A stretch of 35,571 nt of DNA from Candidatus Aminicenantes bacterium UBA4085 (GTDB taxonomy: Bacteria; Acidobacteriota; Aminicenantia; Aminicenantales; UBA4085). This document shows, in pieces, positions 6,876 through 15,705 of this stretch. The stretch lies in NCBI GenBank assembly GCA_002383325.1, contig DFYJ01000020.1, positions 5,382 through 40,952 on the forward strand. The letters run 5' to 3'. Positions within the stretch are counted from its first letter, which is position 1; every line of letters starts with the position of its first letter. The translations under genes and the position numbers were made by a program. Under the pieces are notes generated by a model. That model was not told where the DNA came from, did no database searches, and saw only the letters and a program-made list of their open reading frames with translations.

Positions 6876-8342
6876 ATGTTCCCCGCCCTTCGCCCCAAAG
6901 CCAACTTGCTGTCGGCCGAGCTGGCCGATCGGATCATCGATGAGGGCTTCGCCGTTCTGGCCAAGGCCGGCGTCTTCGTCGAGAACGCCGAAGCCCGCCG
7001 CCTGCTGGCCGCGGCCGGGGCCGAGGTCGAGGAGACCCGCGAGCAGGTTCGCGTTCCGCGGGCGCTCATGGAAGACTTGCTTCGACATACCCCGGACACG
7101 GTCACCCTGTCCGACCGGGCCGGAAGCCGGGAATGCGTTTTGGGCGGCGACGAGGTCCACTTCGATCCCGGATCGGCCGGCGTCCGGGTCCTCGACGGCG
7201 CCACCCGGCGGGAGAGGGCGCCGACGACGGCCGACCTGGTCGACTTCGTCCGGGTGACCGACGCTTGCCTCCATATCGACATCCAGAGCACCGGCCTGGT
7301 GCCGCGCGACATCCCGGATATCCTGGCCGATGCCTTCCGCCTCTATGCCGGGCTCCTTCTATCGACGAAGCCGATCGTGACCGGCACCTTCCGCAAAGCC
7401 GGATTCGAGCCGATGCGGGAGATGCTGGCCGCGGTCCGGGGCGGCTCCGAGGAGCTTCGCCGGCGTCCCCTGGCCGTCTTCGACGCCTGCCCCTCCCCTC
7501 CCCTCAAGTGGAGCGATCTGACGGCCCAGAGCCTGATCGACTGCGCCCGGGCCGGCATCCCCTCGGAGCTCATCTCCATGGGCATGACCGGGGCCGCCTC
7601 CCCGGCCACCATCTCGGGCACTCTCGTCCAGCACGTGGTCGAGAACCTGGCCGGAGTGGCCATCGCCCAGGCCGCTTCCCCCGGAGCCCCGGTCATCTTC
7701 GGCGGCTCGCCCTCCAGCTTCGACATGCGCAAGGGCACCACCCCGATGGGGGCCATGGAGACCATGATGATCGACATGGCCTATGCCCAGATCGGCAAGC
7801 GTCTGGAGCTCCCGACCCACGCCTACATGGCCCTCAGCGACGCCAAGACCAACGACGCCCAAGCCGGCTACGAGACCGGGATGGGCGCCGTCTTGGCCGC
7901 CCTGGCCGGGATCAACGTCGTCTCCGGTCCGGGCATGATGGATTACGAGACGACCATCAGCCTGGAAAAGCTGCTCATCGACGACGAGATCTGCGGGATG
8001 GCCCTGCGGCTGATCAAGGGGATCGTCCAGCGCGAAGATCCGATCGCCCTCCACCTGTTCGAGGACTTCGACCCCGCCACGTCCTTCCTGACTCTGGCCC
8101 ATACCCGCAAGTGGTACCGGCAGGACCATTCGACGGTCAAGCTGGCCGACCGCGACACCTACGAAGCTTGGCTTCAAGCCGGCGGCAAGACGATCGACGA
8201 CCGGGCCCGCGAAGAGGTCCAAAGGATCCTGGCCAAGCCGGCCGCCGCGGTGGACGGGAGGCTTCGGACCGAGCTGGAGGGGATCATGCGCGCTTACGCC
8301 GCCCGCGACGGCCTGGCGGGGTTTTCCCCATCCCTCCCCTGA
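6876..8342 (+). CDS. MttB-superfamily (trimethylamine methyltransferase-like) protein, non-pyrrolysine
   Basis: A 488-residue member of the trimethylamine methyltransferase (MttB) superfamily, which moves a methyl group from a quaternary or tertiary amine to a corrinoid protein. Recognisable blocks are VFVENAEARRLLAAAGAEV at the N-terminus, FDPGSAGVRVLD, STGLVPRDIPD, GGSPSSFDMRKGTTPMGA, and SDAKTNDAQAGYETGMG. The frame is open with no internal TAG, so this is not the pyrrolysine-dependent enzyme; relatives without pyrrolysine include glycine betaine, proline betaine and carnitine demethylases. The substrate here cannot be told from sequence alone. ATG 6876 follows the corrinoid gene stop by two bases and a GGGAGG site lies just upstream. 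No betaine transporter or methyl-THF methyltransferase is nearby. Confidence 0.9.
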   Translation: MFPALRPKANLLSAELADRIIDEGFAVLAKAGVFVENAEARRLLAAAGAEVEETREQVRVPRALMEDLLRHTPDTVTLSDRAGSRECVLGGDEVHFDPGSAGVRVLDGATRRERAPTTADLVDFVRVTDACLHIDIQSTGLVPRDIPDILADAFRLYAGLLLSTKPIVTGTFRKAGFEPMREMLAAVRGGSEELRRRPLAVFDACPSPPLKWSDLTAQSLIDCARAGIPSELISMGMTGAASPATISGTLVQHVVENLAGVAIAQAASPGAPVIFGGSPSSFDMRKGTTPMGAMETMMIDMAYAQIGKRLELPTHAYMALSDAKTNDAQAGYETGMGAVLAALAGINVVSGPGMMDYETTISLEKLLIDDEICGMALRLIKGIVQREDPIALHLFEDFDPATSFLTLAHTRKWYRQDHSTVKLADRDTYEAWLQAGGKTIDDRAREEVQRILAKPAAAVDGRLRTELEGIMRAYAARDGLAGFSPSLP

Positions 8343-8344
8343 GA

Positions 8345-8369
8345 GCGGAGCCGGTTCCAGCGGCTCCGC
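8345..8369. terminator. GC-rich hairpin between convergent genes
   Basis: GCGGAGCCG (8345-8353) and CGGCTCCGC (8361-8369) form a perfect nine-base stem with a seven-base loop, starting two bases after the MttB-like stop and nine bases before the tldE stop. There is no T run on either side, so it may end transcription weakly or protect the 3' ends. Confidence 0.42.
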
Positions 8370-8377
8370 CCCGGGCG

Positions 8378-9712
8378 TCATTCGCCGCCGATCTGCAGGC
8401 TCTTGACCCGGAAGGTCGGAGCCGTCCGGCCGCGGTTGAAGTCGAGATCGTCGGCCACGGCGTCGATGCCCAGCAGGATCTCTTCGGCCGTGCCCGCCAC
8501 GGTCAGCCCCTGGACCGGGAAGGCGATCTTGCCGTTTTCGATCCAAAATCCCGCGGCGCCGCCGCTGAACTGCCCGTTGACCGGGTTGATGCCGTAGCCC
8601 GTCACTTCCTTGAGCCAGAGGCCCGACTTGGTCGAGGCCAGGATGTCGGCCGCTTGGGCCGAGCCGGCCGCAGCGTAGAAATTGTGCGCCCCGATGCCCG
8701 GCAGGCTGGAGAAGCCGCCGCGGGCGGCATTGCCCGTGCTCTTGGTCCCCGCCCGCTTGGCCACCGCGGCGTTATAGAGGAAGCCCTTCAGGACGCCCTT
8801 GTCGATGATCAGCCGGGTTTGGCAGGCCGTGCCCTCTCCGTCGAACGGGGCGCTGGCCGGCCCCTTGGCCCGCAGGCCGTCGTCGATAATGGACAGAAGC
8901 TCCGAGGCGATCGTACGGCCCAGCTTGTCGGCCAGAAAGCTGGCTTTCTGCAGGACGCGCTCGCCGTGGATGGCCCCCAGGATGCCGCCCAGGAGCGCTC
9001 CGGCCGCATCGGGATCGAAGACGACCGGCGCGCGCTGCGTCCTGACCGGCCGCGGGTCCAGCATCCCGACCGCGTCCCGGGCCGCCTTGGCCGCGACCTC
9101 GGCCGGCGTCTTCAGGTCGGCGAAGAAGCGGCGGCCGCAGCTTTCGCCGCCCGTTGTCTTCTGCTCGCCCTTCTCGGCCACGACCGAGACGCTGAAGCCG
9201 CAGGAGGAGGAGCGGGACCCCTTGAGCAGGCCCAGGGAATTGGCGATGACGACCTCGTCCTCCCCTTCCGACCAGCCCGCGCCGGCGCTTTTCGACACGC
9301 CGGAAACGGCCAAGGCCCTCTTCTCGGCCTCCAGGGCCAGCCCGATCTTGCGCTCGAGCGGGACCGAGGCGATCGCGGGGTCGTAGAGCCCGTCGACTTC
9401 GGCCGACCCGGGATCGTCCGGCAGGACGTTGTTCGGGTCCGCCGTCGTGATCTTGGCGAAGCCGACGGCCCGGTCCACCGCCGCCCGCAGAGACGCCTCG
9501 GCCAGGTCGTTGGAATAAGCGAAGGCCATGCGTCCCCCGAGAAAGACGCGGATGCCGACTCCCTGGGAGGCGGCCTCCTCGACCGTCTCAATTTCACCGT
9601 TCCGCACCTCGACGCTCAGGCTGCGCCCGGATTCGATATAGACCTCGGCCGCGTCCGCGCCCTTCCGGAGGCACTCTTTGACCGTCGCTTGCGACAGGCT
9701 CTTGATATCCAT
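8378..9712 (-). CDS. tldE: TldE/PmbA-family metalloprotease subunit
   Basis: A 444-residue TldE/PmbA protein, the partner of TldD. The start (GADAAEVYIESGRSLSVEVRNGEIETVEEA) and the end (FWIENGKIAFPVQGLTVAGTAEEIL, then VADDLDFNR) are typical of the family. It lacks the HExxxH motif found in TldD, as expected. TldD and TldE form a heterodimer that cleaves unfolded or modified peptides, including RiPP precursors and CcdA in enteric bacteria. No signal peptide is visible, unlike the TldD encoded 18 bases upstream. ATG 9712 has GGGAG seven bases upstream. It is the last gene of a tldD-tldE pair and meets the MttB-like gene tail to tail. Confidence 0.92.
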   Translation of the reverse strand: MDIKSLSQATVKECLRKGADAAEVYIESGRSLSVEVRNGEIETVEEAASQGVGIRVFLGGRMAFAYSNDLAEASLRAAVDRAVGFAKITTADPNNVLPDDPGSAEVDGLYDPAIASVPLERKIGLALEAEKRALAVSGVSKSAGAGWSEGEDEVVIANSLGLLKGSRSSSCGFSVSVVAEKGEQKTTGGESCGRRFFADLKTPAEVAAKAARDAVGMLDPRPVRTQRAPVVFDPDAAGALLGGILGAIHGERVLQKASFLADKLGRTIASELLSIIDDGLRAKGPASAPFDGEGTACQTRLIIDKGVLKGFLYNAAVAKRAGTKSTGNAARGGFSSLPGIGAHNFYAAAGSAQAADILASTKSGLWLKEVTGYGINPVNGQFSGGAAGFWIENGKIAFPVQGLTVAGTAEEILLGIDAVADDLDFNRGRTAPTFRVKSLQIGGE

Positions 9713-9730
9713 GATGCTTCTCCCTCGCGC

Positions 9731-11263
9731 CTACCGGGCCGCCCGCGTGCCGCCGACGTTGATGCCCCTCAGCCGGACAGTCGGCTGTCCGGCCGTAACC
9801 TCGGCCGCTTGGCCTTTGCCGCAGATGCCCGGCCCGAAGTCGAGGTCGTTGCCCACGGCGTCCACGCTCTGGATGACGTCCAGACAGGAGCCGATGAGGG
9901 TGGCCCCCCTGACTGGCTGGGTCTTGCGTCCGTTTTCGATCAGGTAGGCCTCGCGGCAGGTGAAGTTGAAGACCCCGGTGACCGGGTTGACGCTGCCGCC
10001 GCTGAGGGCTTGGACATAGAGGCCGCTCTTGGTCGAGGTCAGAATGTCCGCCGGCGCATCCCGGCCCGCGTCGATGAAGGTGTTGGTCATGCGCGGGATC
10101 GGCAGGTAGCGGAAGCTTTCGCGCCGCCCGTTGCCCGTCCGCTCGGCCTTGATCTGGCGGGCCGAGAGGATGTCGGTCATGTACTTCCGCAGGACGCCCT
10201 TCTCGATCAGGACATTGCGCTTCATCGGTGTGCCCTCGTCGTCGACGCTGGTCGTGCCCCGGAAGCCCGGCAGAGTCCCGTCGTCGATCATGGTGAAAAC
10301 GGGCGAGGCGACCTTCGAGCCCAGCTTGCCGGTGAAAGCGCCGATGTTCTTGGCGATGTTGTCGGCCTCCAGGGGGTGGCCGACGGCCTCATGGACGAGC
10401 ACGCCGCCCCAGCCGTTCTGCATGACCACGTCCATCTTGCCGGCCGGGGCGTCCCTGGCCTCGAGCATGGCCACGGCCTCGCGGGCGCAGGCTCGGGCCG
10501 CTTTTTCCGCCGCCCCGCCGTCGAACATCTCGAAGCCGGAATGGGCCGAGATCCGCTCCCGGCCCATATGCGAGGCGCCGCCCGAACGGCTGAGGGCCTG
10601 GATGATGAAGAACAGGAGCGGCAGCTCGTCCGTGAAGAGCAGCCCCTCGGAGTTGGCGATCGTCCGGCCGCGGATCTCGTCGTAATAGTCGATCGAGGCC
10701 ATGGCGATGCGCGGGTCGTAGTCCAGCGCGGCTTGATGGGCGCGCCGCATGACATCCAGGCGCTTTTCGTCGGTTACGTCCTGAAGAGCGATCCGGACCG
10801 TGACATGGGACGGGTGCCGGACCGCCTTCAAGCCGATCGAAGCGGTCGCGCTTCCGGACTTGGCGATGGCCGAGGCCGTCTCTGCGGCCCGCAGGATCTT
10901 GTCCTCGGTCGGCTCGTCCGTGTAGGCGTAGCCCGTCCGGTCGCCGGACAGGACGCGCACGCCCGCCCCTTGGCTGATGCCGAAGACCGCGCTCTTGAAT
11001 TTGCCCTCCTCCAGGAGGATGGAGCGGCTGATCCTCTTCTCCAGATAGACTTCGGCGAAGTCGCCGCCCCGGGCCATGCCCTTGCGGAGGACCTTGTCCA
11101 GGAGGCCGGGATCGATGGCCGTGGCAACGCCGGATCCGGCGCCCTGGGCCGCGCCCAGGTCCTTCAGCCAGACCGGCGCCGCCGCCAGAGCCAAGCCCCC
11201 CTTGAGACCGAGCTCGAGGAACCGGCGCCGGGGAATGTCGCGGACAAAGGGGTGATGGATCAT
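9731..11263 (-). CDS. tldD: TldD-family metalloprotease with Tat signal
   Basis: A 510-residue TldD protein. The zinc site HEAVGH (H291, E292, H296) and the late cysteine ligand in GPGICGKGQ (about C481) match E. coli TldD. The N-terminus carries a twin-arginine type signal, PRRRFLELGLKGG followed by a hydrophobic stretch (LALAAAPVW), so export of the folded enzyme is predicted. Most studied TldD proteins are cytosolic, hence this is unusual. The start is firm: AAGGAGGT stands four bases before ATG 11261-11263. tldE follows after 18 bases. An N-terminal misassignment is unlikely because the Tat stretch lies downstream of this strong ribosome site. Confidence 0.93.
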   Translation of the reverse strand: MIHHPFVRDIPRRRFLELGLKGGLALAAAPVWLKDLGAAQGAGSGVATAIDPGLLDKVLRKGMARGGDFAEVYLEKRISRSILLEEGKFKSAVFGISQGAGVRVLSGDRTGYAYTDEPTEDKILRAAETASAIAKSGSATASIGLKAVRHPSHVTVRIALQDVTDEKRLDVMRRAHQAALDYDPRIAMASIDYYDEIRGRTIANSEGLLFTDELPLLFFIIQALSRSGGASHMGRERISAHSGFEMFDGGAAEKAARACAREAVAMLEARDAPAGKMDVVMQNGWGGVLVHEAVGHPLEADNIAKNIGAFTGKLGSKVASPVFTMIDDGTLPGFRGTTSVDDEGTPMKRNVLIEKGVLRKYMTDILSARQIKAERTGNGRRESFRYLPIPRMTNTFIDAGRDAPADILTSTKSGLYVQALSGGSVNPVTGVFNFTCREAYLIENGRKTQPVRGATLIGSCLDVIQSVDAVGNDLDFGPGICGKGQAAEVTAGQPTVRLRGINVGGTRAAR

Positions 11264-11337
11264 GGAAACCTCCTTGGACTCATTCTGCCATACGAGGGAG
11301 CGATTCGTGGCCGCCGCGGCCCGCCGGGCCGGACGGC

Positions 11338-12918
11338 TCAGTCGTCTTGGTCGCGGTCGATGATGTCGTCGATGCGGATGCCCTTGGTCCGCAGGCTGGT
11401 GCCCAGGGACCTCTCCAGCGAGGACAGCGACAGGTTGTAGTCGATGAGGGCCTTCAGCTCGTTGGTCTTGGCCGTGGCCAGGTCGCGCTGGTTGAGCAGG
11501 ACCAGGTAGTTGGTCGTCAGCCCGACCTTGAGCTTTTTCTCCTCGGCCTGCAGGCGCCTCTCGGCCAGCTCGCGGGCCAGCCGGTAGGCCTGGACCCGCT
11601 TGAAATTGGTCTCCACGTCGCGAACGGCGTTGCGGATCTCCAGGTAGACCTGCTGCTCCAGGTTCTCCAGCCGCAGCAGAGCCTGGTCGCGGCTGATCTG
11701 GATCTGGGTGAAGTGGTTACGACTGATGTAGTAATTGACCGGGATGCTCAAGCTCAGGCTGACCGACCAGTTGCGGTAGCTCATGCGGAAGGCGTCCCGC
11801 AGGCTGCCCGAGGCTCCGCCCGGAACCGTCCCGACGACCATGTTGGTCAGCGGGTCGTCGTCCTGATAGAGGATCTGAGTGCCGGAGATGCCGGGGCTCC
11901 AGTAGGATGCGGTCAGCGACAGGTCGGGCAGCAGCTGATTGCGCAGATAGCCGTAGGTCAGCTCCTTGTTCTGCAGGTCGAGCCGGGTGGTTTGCAGATC
12001 GGCCCGATTCTCCATGGCCGTCTGCAGGCTGGCCTCGAAGTCGAGCGGCCGGGCCTCGAAGGCCGGCTGGTCGGTCGGCACGATGCGGGCCAGGCGGGGC
12101 TGGCCCTCCTCCCGGGGCAGGTTCAGGATGGTGGCCAGGCCGTCCTGGCCGGAGGCGACCTGGGCCTCGGCCTGCAGGATGTCGGCCTCCCGGGTGGCCA
12201 CCTCGGCCTCGGCGTTGAGGACCTCGATGGGAGCGATCGTGCCGACTTCGGCCTCGCGGGTGTTCTTGGCCAGCAGGTCCTTGGCCAGATCCAGGGATTG
12301 CCGCCGGACCTTGAGGTTCTCCACGGCGTAGACCAGGTTCCAGTAGGACTGCTCGACGTTGTAGATGGTGTTCTGCAGGACGGACCGGAAGCTGATCTCC
12401 GAGATATCCAGGTTGTTGCGGCTGATGACGATGTCGCGCTTGTTCAGGTTCAGGCCGAAGTTGCGCAGAAGCGGCTGCCAGTAGGTGAAGGTCAGGGTGC
12501 TGCCGAAGCGCGGGTTGATGGTCAGGTAGCTGCGGTTGCTCTCGCTCTTGTAGGAGGACAGGGTGGCGTAGAAGCGCCCTCCCAGCGGGACGAACTGGGA
12601 GACCTGGGCCGAGTAGTTCTGGTCCTGGGAGGTGACTTGGGCGGCCGCCTCGATCCAGGAGAAGGAGGCCGAGCTGGTGTTGGACGAGCTCAGGCCCATG
12701 GACACCGAGGGGATGTACTTCTCCTTGACGAAGGCCAGAGACAGGGCCGAGAGCCGGGGATTGATGACCTCGATGGCCACGCCCAGGTTGTTACGCAGGG
12801 CTTCCAGGATGCAGGCCTCCAGAGACATGGCCGCGGTCCGCTCCTGGGCGGCCGCGGGGAGCACGGCGCACAAGCCGGCCAGGAGCCCGCGGGAGAGGAG
12901 GCGGAGCGGTCGGATCAT
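11338..12918 (-). CDS. TolC-family outer-membrane efflux protein
   Basis: A 526-residue TolC-like protein with a signal peptide to about residue 24 (LLAGLCAVLPAAAQ). Two long alpha-helical repeats follow, each of the outer-membrane efflux type: SLEACILEALRNNLGVAI starts the first, and the second includes NLEQQVYLEIRNAVRDVETN and VGLTTNYLVLLNQRDLATAK. Such trimers form a channel through the outer membrane and periplasm for drugs or peptides. It lies 17 bases after the HlyD-like adaptor gene and presumably works with it. The inner-membrane pump is not encoded alongside. No clear ribosome site precedes ATG 12918, so translation may depend on the upstream gene. Confidence 0.9.
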   Translation of the reverse strand: MIRPLRLLSRGLLAGLCAVLPAAAQERTAAMSLEACILEALRNNLGVAIEVINPRLSALSLAFVKEKYIPSVSMGLSSSNTSSASFSWIEAAAQVTSQDQNYSAQVSQFVPLGGRFYATLSSYKSESNRSYLTINPRFGSTLTFTYWQPLLRNFGLNLNKRDIVISRNNLDISEISFRSVLQNTIYNVEQSYWNLVYAVENLKVRRQSLDLAKDLLAKNTREAEVGTIAPIEVLNAEAEVATREADILQAEAQVASGQDGLATILNLPREEGQPRLARIVPTDQPAFEARPLDFEASLQTAMENRADLQTTRLDLQNKELTYGYLRNQLLPDLSLTASYWSPGISGTQILYQDDDPLTNMVVGTVPGGASGSLRDAFRMSYRNWSVSLSLSIPVNYYISRNHFTQIQISRDQALLRLENLEQQVYLEIRNAVRDVETNFKRVQAYRLARELAERRLQAEEKKLKVGLTTNYLVLLNQRDLATAKTNELKALIDYNLSLSSLERSLGTSLRTKGIRIDDIIDRDQDD

Positions 12919-12935
12919 GGCGGTCGAGGGGGCCC

Positions 12936-14222
12936 TTACTTGTCCTTGAGGGAGACCTTGTCCCGGCCGCCGAAGGCGGCCACCGACGAGGTCACGACCC
13001 GATCGCCGGCCTTGAGGCCTTTGACCACCTCGATGGCGTCGGCGTTCTGGCGTCCGGTCCGGATGGCCTGACGGACCGCGGTCCCGGCGGCCTCGTCGAT
13101 GCGATAGACCCAGTCGCCGCCGGAGGCCTTCAAGTACTCGCCCCGCGGCAGCAGCAGGGCTTGGGAGACCTCGCCCAGGCCGATCCGGATATGCAGGGTC
13201 TGGCCGCGCTTGATGCCCTTGGGCCGCTCGCCCCGGAACTCCATCTCGGCCTGGAAGCGGCCGCCCTGCACTTCGGGCATGATCTTGCGCACATCGAGGC
13301 GATAGATCCTCCCGTCGTAGTCGAACTCGGCGGCGGCGCCGACCTCGACCCGGGGCAAGTGCTCCTCTTCGATGGTGGCTACCGCCTTGAAGCCGTTGAG
13401 GACGTCGATCTGGCCGAGGCGCTGCCCGGCTGTCTTGGTCTGGCCGGTCTCCACGGCCAGGTTGGTGACGATGCCGGCCAGAGGGGCCTTGATGACCAGG
13501 GCGTCCTGCTTCCGGCGGATCGCTTCCAGGTTGGCCTGCATGCGCTCCAGGGACTGCTCCAGGGACTCCAGCTGCGAGATGCGCAAGGCCAGCTCGCTTC
13601 TCTGGCTCTTCTCCATCAGCTCCTTGCGCTTGAGCAGATAGTCGTACTGGTCGCGGGCCTGCTCGATGCTCTGCTTGGAGATGAGGTTGTCCTTGTCCAG
13701 CTCGGCGTAGCGGTCGTAGAGCTTCTTCTGCTGCAGAATCTGGTTGTCCAGGTCGGTCTGCTGCTGGCTGAGCTGGAGCTTGAACTGCTCCATCGACAAG
13801 CGGGTGTTGCGGAGGTTGTTGGACTGCTGGGCCAGCTCCGCCTCACGGTTCATGATGTCCATCAGCAGGGAGGTGTTTTCCAGCTGGACGATGGGATCGC
13901 CGGCCTTGACGACCGAGCCGATCTCGACGAAGATGCGCTCGACCCGGCCGCCCTCGACGGCGTCCAGGGCGATGGTGGCCAGGGGCTGGACCGCGGCTTC
14001 CACGGCCAGGGTCTCCCGGATCGGGCCCAGGCGGGCCTCGGTCACGGTGATGTCCGACCAGCGAATGACCGGCTCGGCTTCGCCGTCGCCCAGCAGGTGG
14101 AAGCGGAAAATCAAGACGCCGAGCAGGACGATCAGGACGGCCGAGAGGCAGATCTCGACGATGCGGAGGGTTCGGCCCGTGCGGTGCCGGGCCGGAGGAG
14201 TTGTCGCGGGGGCCTGATTCAT
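12936..14222 (-). CDS. HlyD/MFP-family periplasmic adaptor of an efflux system
   Basis: The 428-residue protein has one membrane anchor near the N-terminus (about 19-42, IVEICLSAVLIVLLGVLIF), a lipoyl/biotin-like half (VERIFVEIGSVVKAGDPIVQLE), a long coiled coil at about 115-225 rich in Q, L and R, the second lipoyl half (IKAPLAGIVTNLAVETGQ), a beta-barrel domain and a membrane-proximal C-terminus (KGLKAGDRVVTS). This is the order of adaptors that join an ABC- or other pump to TolC. The ATG at 14220-14222 is preceded by an AGAGGT site. It is first in an adaptor-TolC operon. The pump type cannot be told from this gene. Confidence 0.92.
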   Translation of the reverse strand: MNQAPATTPPARHRTGRTLRIVEICLSAVLIVLLGVLIFRFHLLGDGEAEPVIRWSDITVTEARLGPIRETLAVEAAVQPLATIALDAVEGGRVERIFVEIGSVVKAGDPIVQLENTSLLMDIMNREAELAQQSNNLRNTRLSMEQFKLQLSQQQTDLDNQILQQKKLYDRYAELDKDNLISKQSIEQARDQYDYLLKRKELMEKSQRSELALRISQLESLEQSLERMQANLEAIRRKQDALVIKAPLAGIVTNLAVETGQTKTAGQRLGQIDVLNGFKAVATIEEEHLPRVEVGAAAEFDYDGRIYRLDVRKIMPEVQGGRFQAEMEFRGERPKGIKRGQTLHIRIGLGEVSQALLLPRGEYLKASGGDWVYRIDEAAGTAVRQAIRTGRQNADAIEVVKGLKAGDRVVTSSVAAFGGRDKVSLKDK

Positions 14223-14247
14223 GAGCGACCTCTTATCGATCCACCGT

Positions 14248-14277
14248 ATTCTACTCGCCCGGACGCGCCGCGCGCAA
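14248..14277 (-). promoter_or_regulatory. Possible promoter of the adaptor-TolC operon
   Basis: On the minus strand TTGCGC (14272-14277) and TAGAAT (14248-14253) stand 18 bases apart, in the 78-base gap before the adaptor gene. The minus-10 matches five of six positions; the minus-35 is poor. Confidence 0.3.
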
Positions 14278-14300
14278 GGCCTTTCCGGCCAGGGCGCGGC

Positions 14301-15698
14301 CTAGAACTCGAAGACATCGCCGAAGGACGGAATGATCGGCTTCCAGCCCAGCTCGCGGCGGATGTCCGCGGCCAGGGCGTCGGCCGCCTCGTCCTCGCCG
14401 TGGATCAGGAAGAGACGCCGGGGGGGATGGTGGAAGGCCCGCAGCCAGTCCATCAAGTCGGCCTGCCCGGCGTGGCCGGAGAAGCCGTCGATCCGCTCGA
14501 TCCGGGCCTTGACCGCCACCGTGCGGCCGTTGATGCGGACCTCGGGCCGGCCCTCGACGATCAGGCGGCCGAGCGTGCCGCGGGACTGGTAGCCGACGAA
14601 AAGGATCGTCGACTCGGGGCGCTCGATGTTGGCCAGCAGATGATGCTTGATCCGCCCGGCCGTGGCCATGCCCGAGCCGGCCATGATGATGCAGGTGCCG
14701 CGGATGGAGTTGACCGTCTTGGATTCCTCGACGGTCCGGAAAAGCTTCAGCCCCGGGAAGTCCAGAGGCGCCCGGCCGGAGCGGTAGAGCGATCTGGCCT
14801 CCTCGTCCAGAATAGCCCGGTGGCGGCTGAACAGCCCGGTGACTTCGACCGCCATCGGGCTGTCGAGCACGGTCATCAGACGCGGAATGCGCCGGCCGGC
14901 TTGCAGCCGGCCGAGGACGTAGATGACCTCCTGGGCCCGCTCGACGGCGAAGACCGGAATGACCAGGTTGCCGCGCCGCTCGACGGTCTCGTTGACGATC
15001 CTGGCCAGCTCGTCCTCGACGGCCCCGGGATCGGAATGATCGCGGTCGCCGTAGGTCGACTCCATGACCACCGCATCGGCCTCCCCGAACCGGCTTGGAT
15101 CGCGGACCAGGGGCTTGTCCGGCTGCCCGATGTCGCCGGAGAAAACGATCCGGCGCGCGCTCCGGCCCTTCCCGGCCAGGACCTCGATCATGCTCGAGCC
15201 CAGGATGTGGCCGGCGTCACGGAAGGTTGCCGTCGCCGAGCCGCCCAGGGCCACGGGTTCATCGTAACCGGCCGGGGCGAAGAGCGGGAGCGTCTCCTGG
15301 GCGTCGGCCACGGTGTACAGGGGCACTTCGGGATGGGGGCCCGTCCGGCCCTCCCGGGCGTGGCGCTTCTTCTTGTAGGCCGCGTCTTCTTCCTGGATGT
15401 GGGCGGCGTCGAGAAGGACGATCCGGGCCACGTCGGCGGTGGCAGCCGTCGAGCGGATCGGACCGGCGAAGCCCTCCTTGACCAGACTGGGCAGGCGCCC
15501 GCAGTGATCGAGATGGGCGTGAGTCAGCAGGCAAGCGTCCAGCTCCTCCGGAGCGAACGGAAAGGGGGCCCAATTGCGCTCCAGGAAGGGGCGCTCTTGA
15601 TAGAGGCCGCAATCGATGAGCAGGCGAAGCCCTCCCGCCTCCAGGAGAGTGCTGGAGCCGGTGACTTGATGGTTGGCTCCCAGAAAAGTCAGCTTCAT
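14301..15698 (-). CDS. Metallo-beta-lactamase/beta-CASP RNase-like protein
   Basis: A 465-residue enzyme of the CPSF-73-like group. It opens with FLGANHQVTGSSTLLE and has the metal motif HAHLDH (H60, H62, D64, H65), then FRDAGHILGSSMIEV, FSGDIGQPDKPL and the beta-CASP domain, with GSGMATAGRIKHHLL, FVGYQSRGTLGRL, IDGFSGHAGQADLMDWL and FLIHGE as late motifs. Relatives cut RNA endo- or exonucleolytically, mostly in the cytosol. I chose ATG 15698 because GAGGTG precedes it by three bases and the following sequence is the conserved family start; the longer frame upstream overlaps the next gene. It is the last of a four-gene chain with the small membrane protein, RlmI and Nudix genes. Confidence 0.92.
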   Translation of the reverse strand: MKLTFLGANHQVTGSSTLLEAGGLRLLIDCGLYQERPFLERNWAPFPFAPEELDACLLTHAHLDHCGRLPSLVKEGFAGPIRSTAATADVARIVLLDAAHIQEEDAAYKKKRHAREGRTGPHPEVPLYTVADAQETLPLFAPAGYDEPVALGGSATATFRDAGHILGSSMIEVLAGKGRSARRIVFSGDIGQPDKPLVRDPSRFGEADAVVMESTYGDRDHSDPGAVEDELARIVNETVERRGNLVIPVFAVERAQEVIYVLGRLQAGRRIPRLMTVLDSPMAVEVTGLFSRHRAILDEEARSLYRSGRAPLDFPGLKLFRTVEESKTVNSIRGTCIIMAGSGMATAGRIKHHLLANIERPESTILFVGYQSRGTLGRLIVEGRPEVRINGRTVAVKARIERIDGFSGHAGQADLMDWLRAFHHPPRRLFLIHGEDEAADALAADIRRELGWKPIIPSFGDVFEF

Positions 15699-15705
15699 GG
15701 TCACC

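Noticed and set aside
6876..8342. Pyrrolysine-dependent trimethylamine methyltransferase
   Set aside because: No in-frame TAG exists in the gene, so pyrrolysine is not used; the enzyme belongs to the wider superfamily.
11264..11337. Hairpin terminator between TolC-like gene and tldD
   Set aside because: The GC-rich palindromic bases around 11309-11335 allow several weak pairings but no clear stem with a T run.
7133..11440. Plus-strand open frame of 1435 codons
   Set aside because: It is antisense to tldE and tldD and in a wrong frame of the MttB-like gene; the sequence is a low-complexity Arg/Gly/Pro/Asp-rich shadow caused by GC-rich third positions, with no domain.
11347..13071. Plus-strand open frame of 574 codons rich in Gly, Val, Leu and Gln
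   Set aside because: Antisense to the TolC-like gene; its regular look comes from the coiled-coil codons on the real strand.
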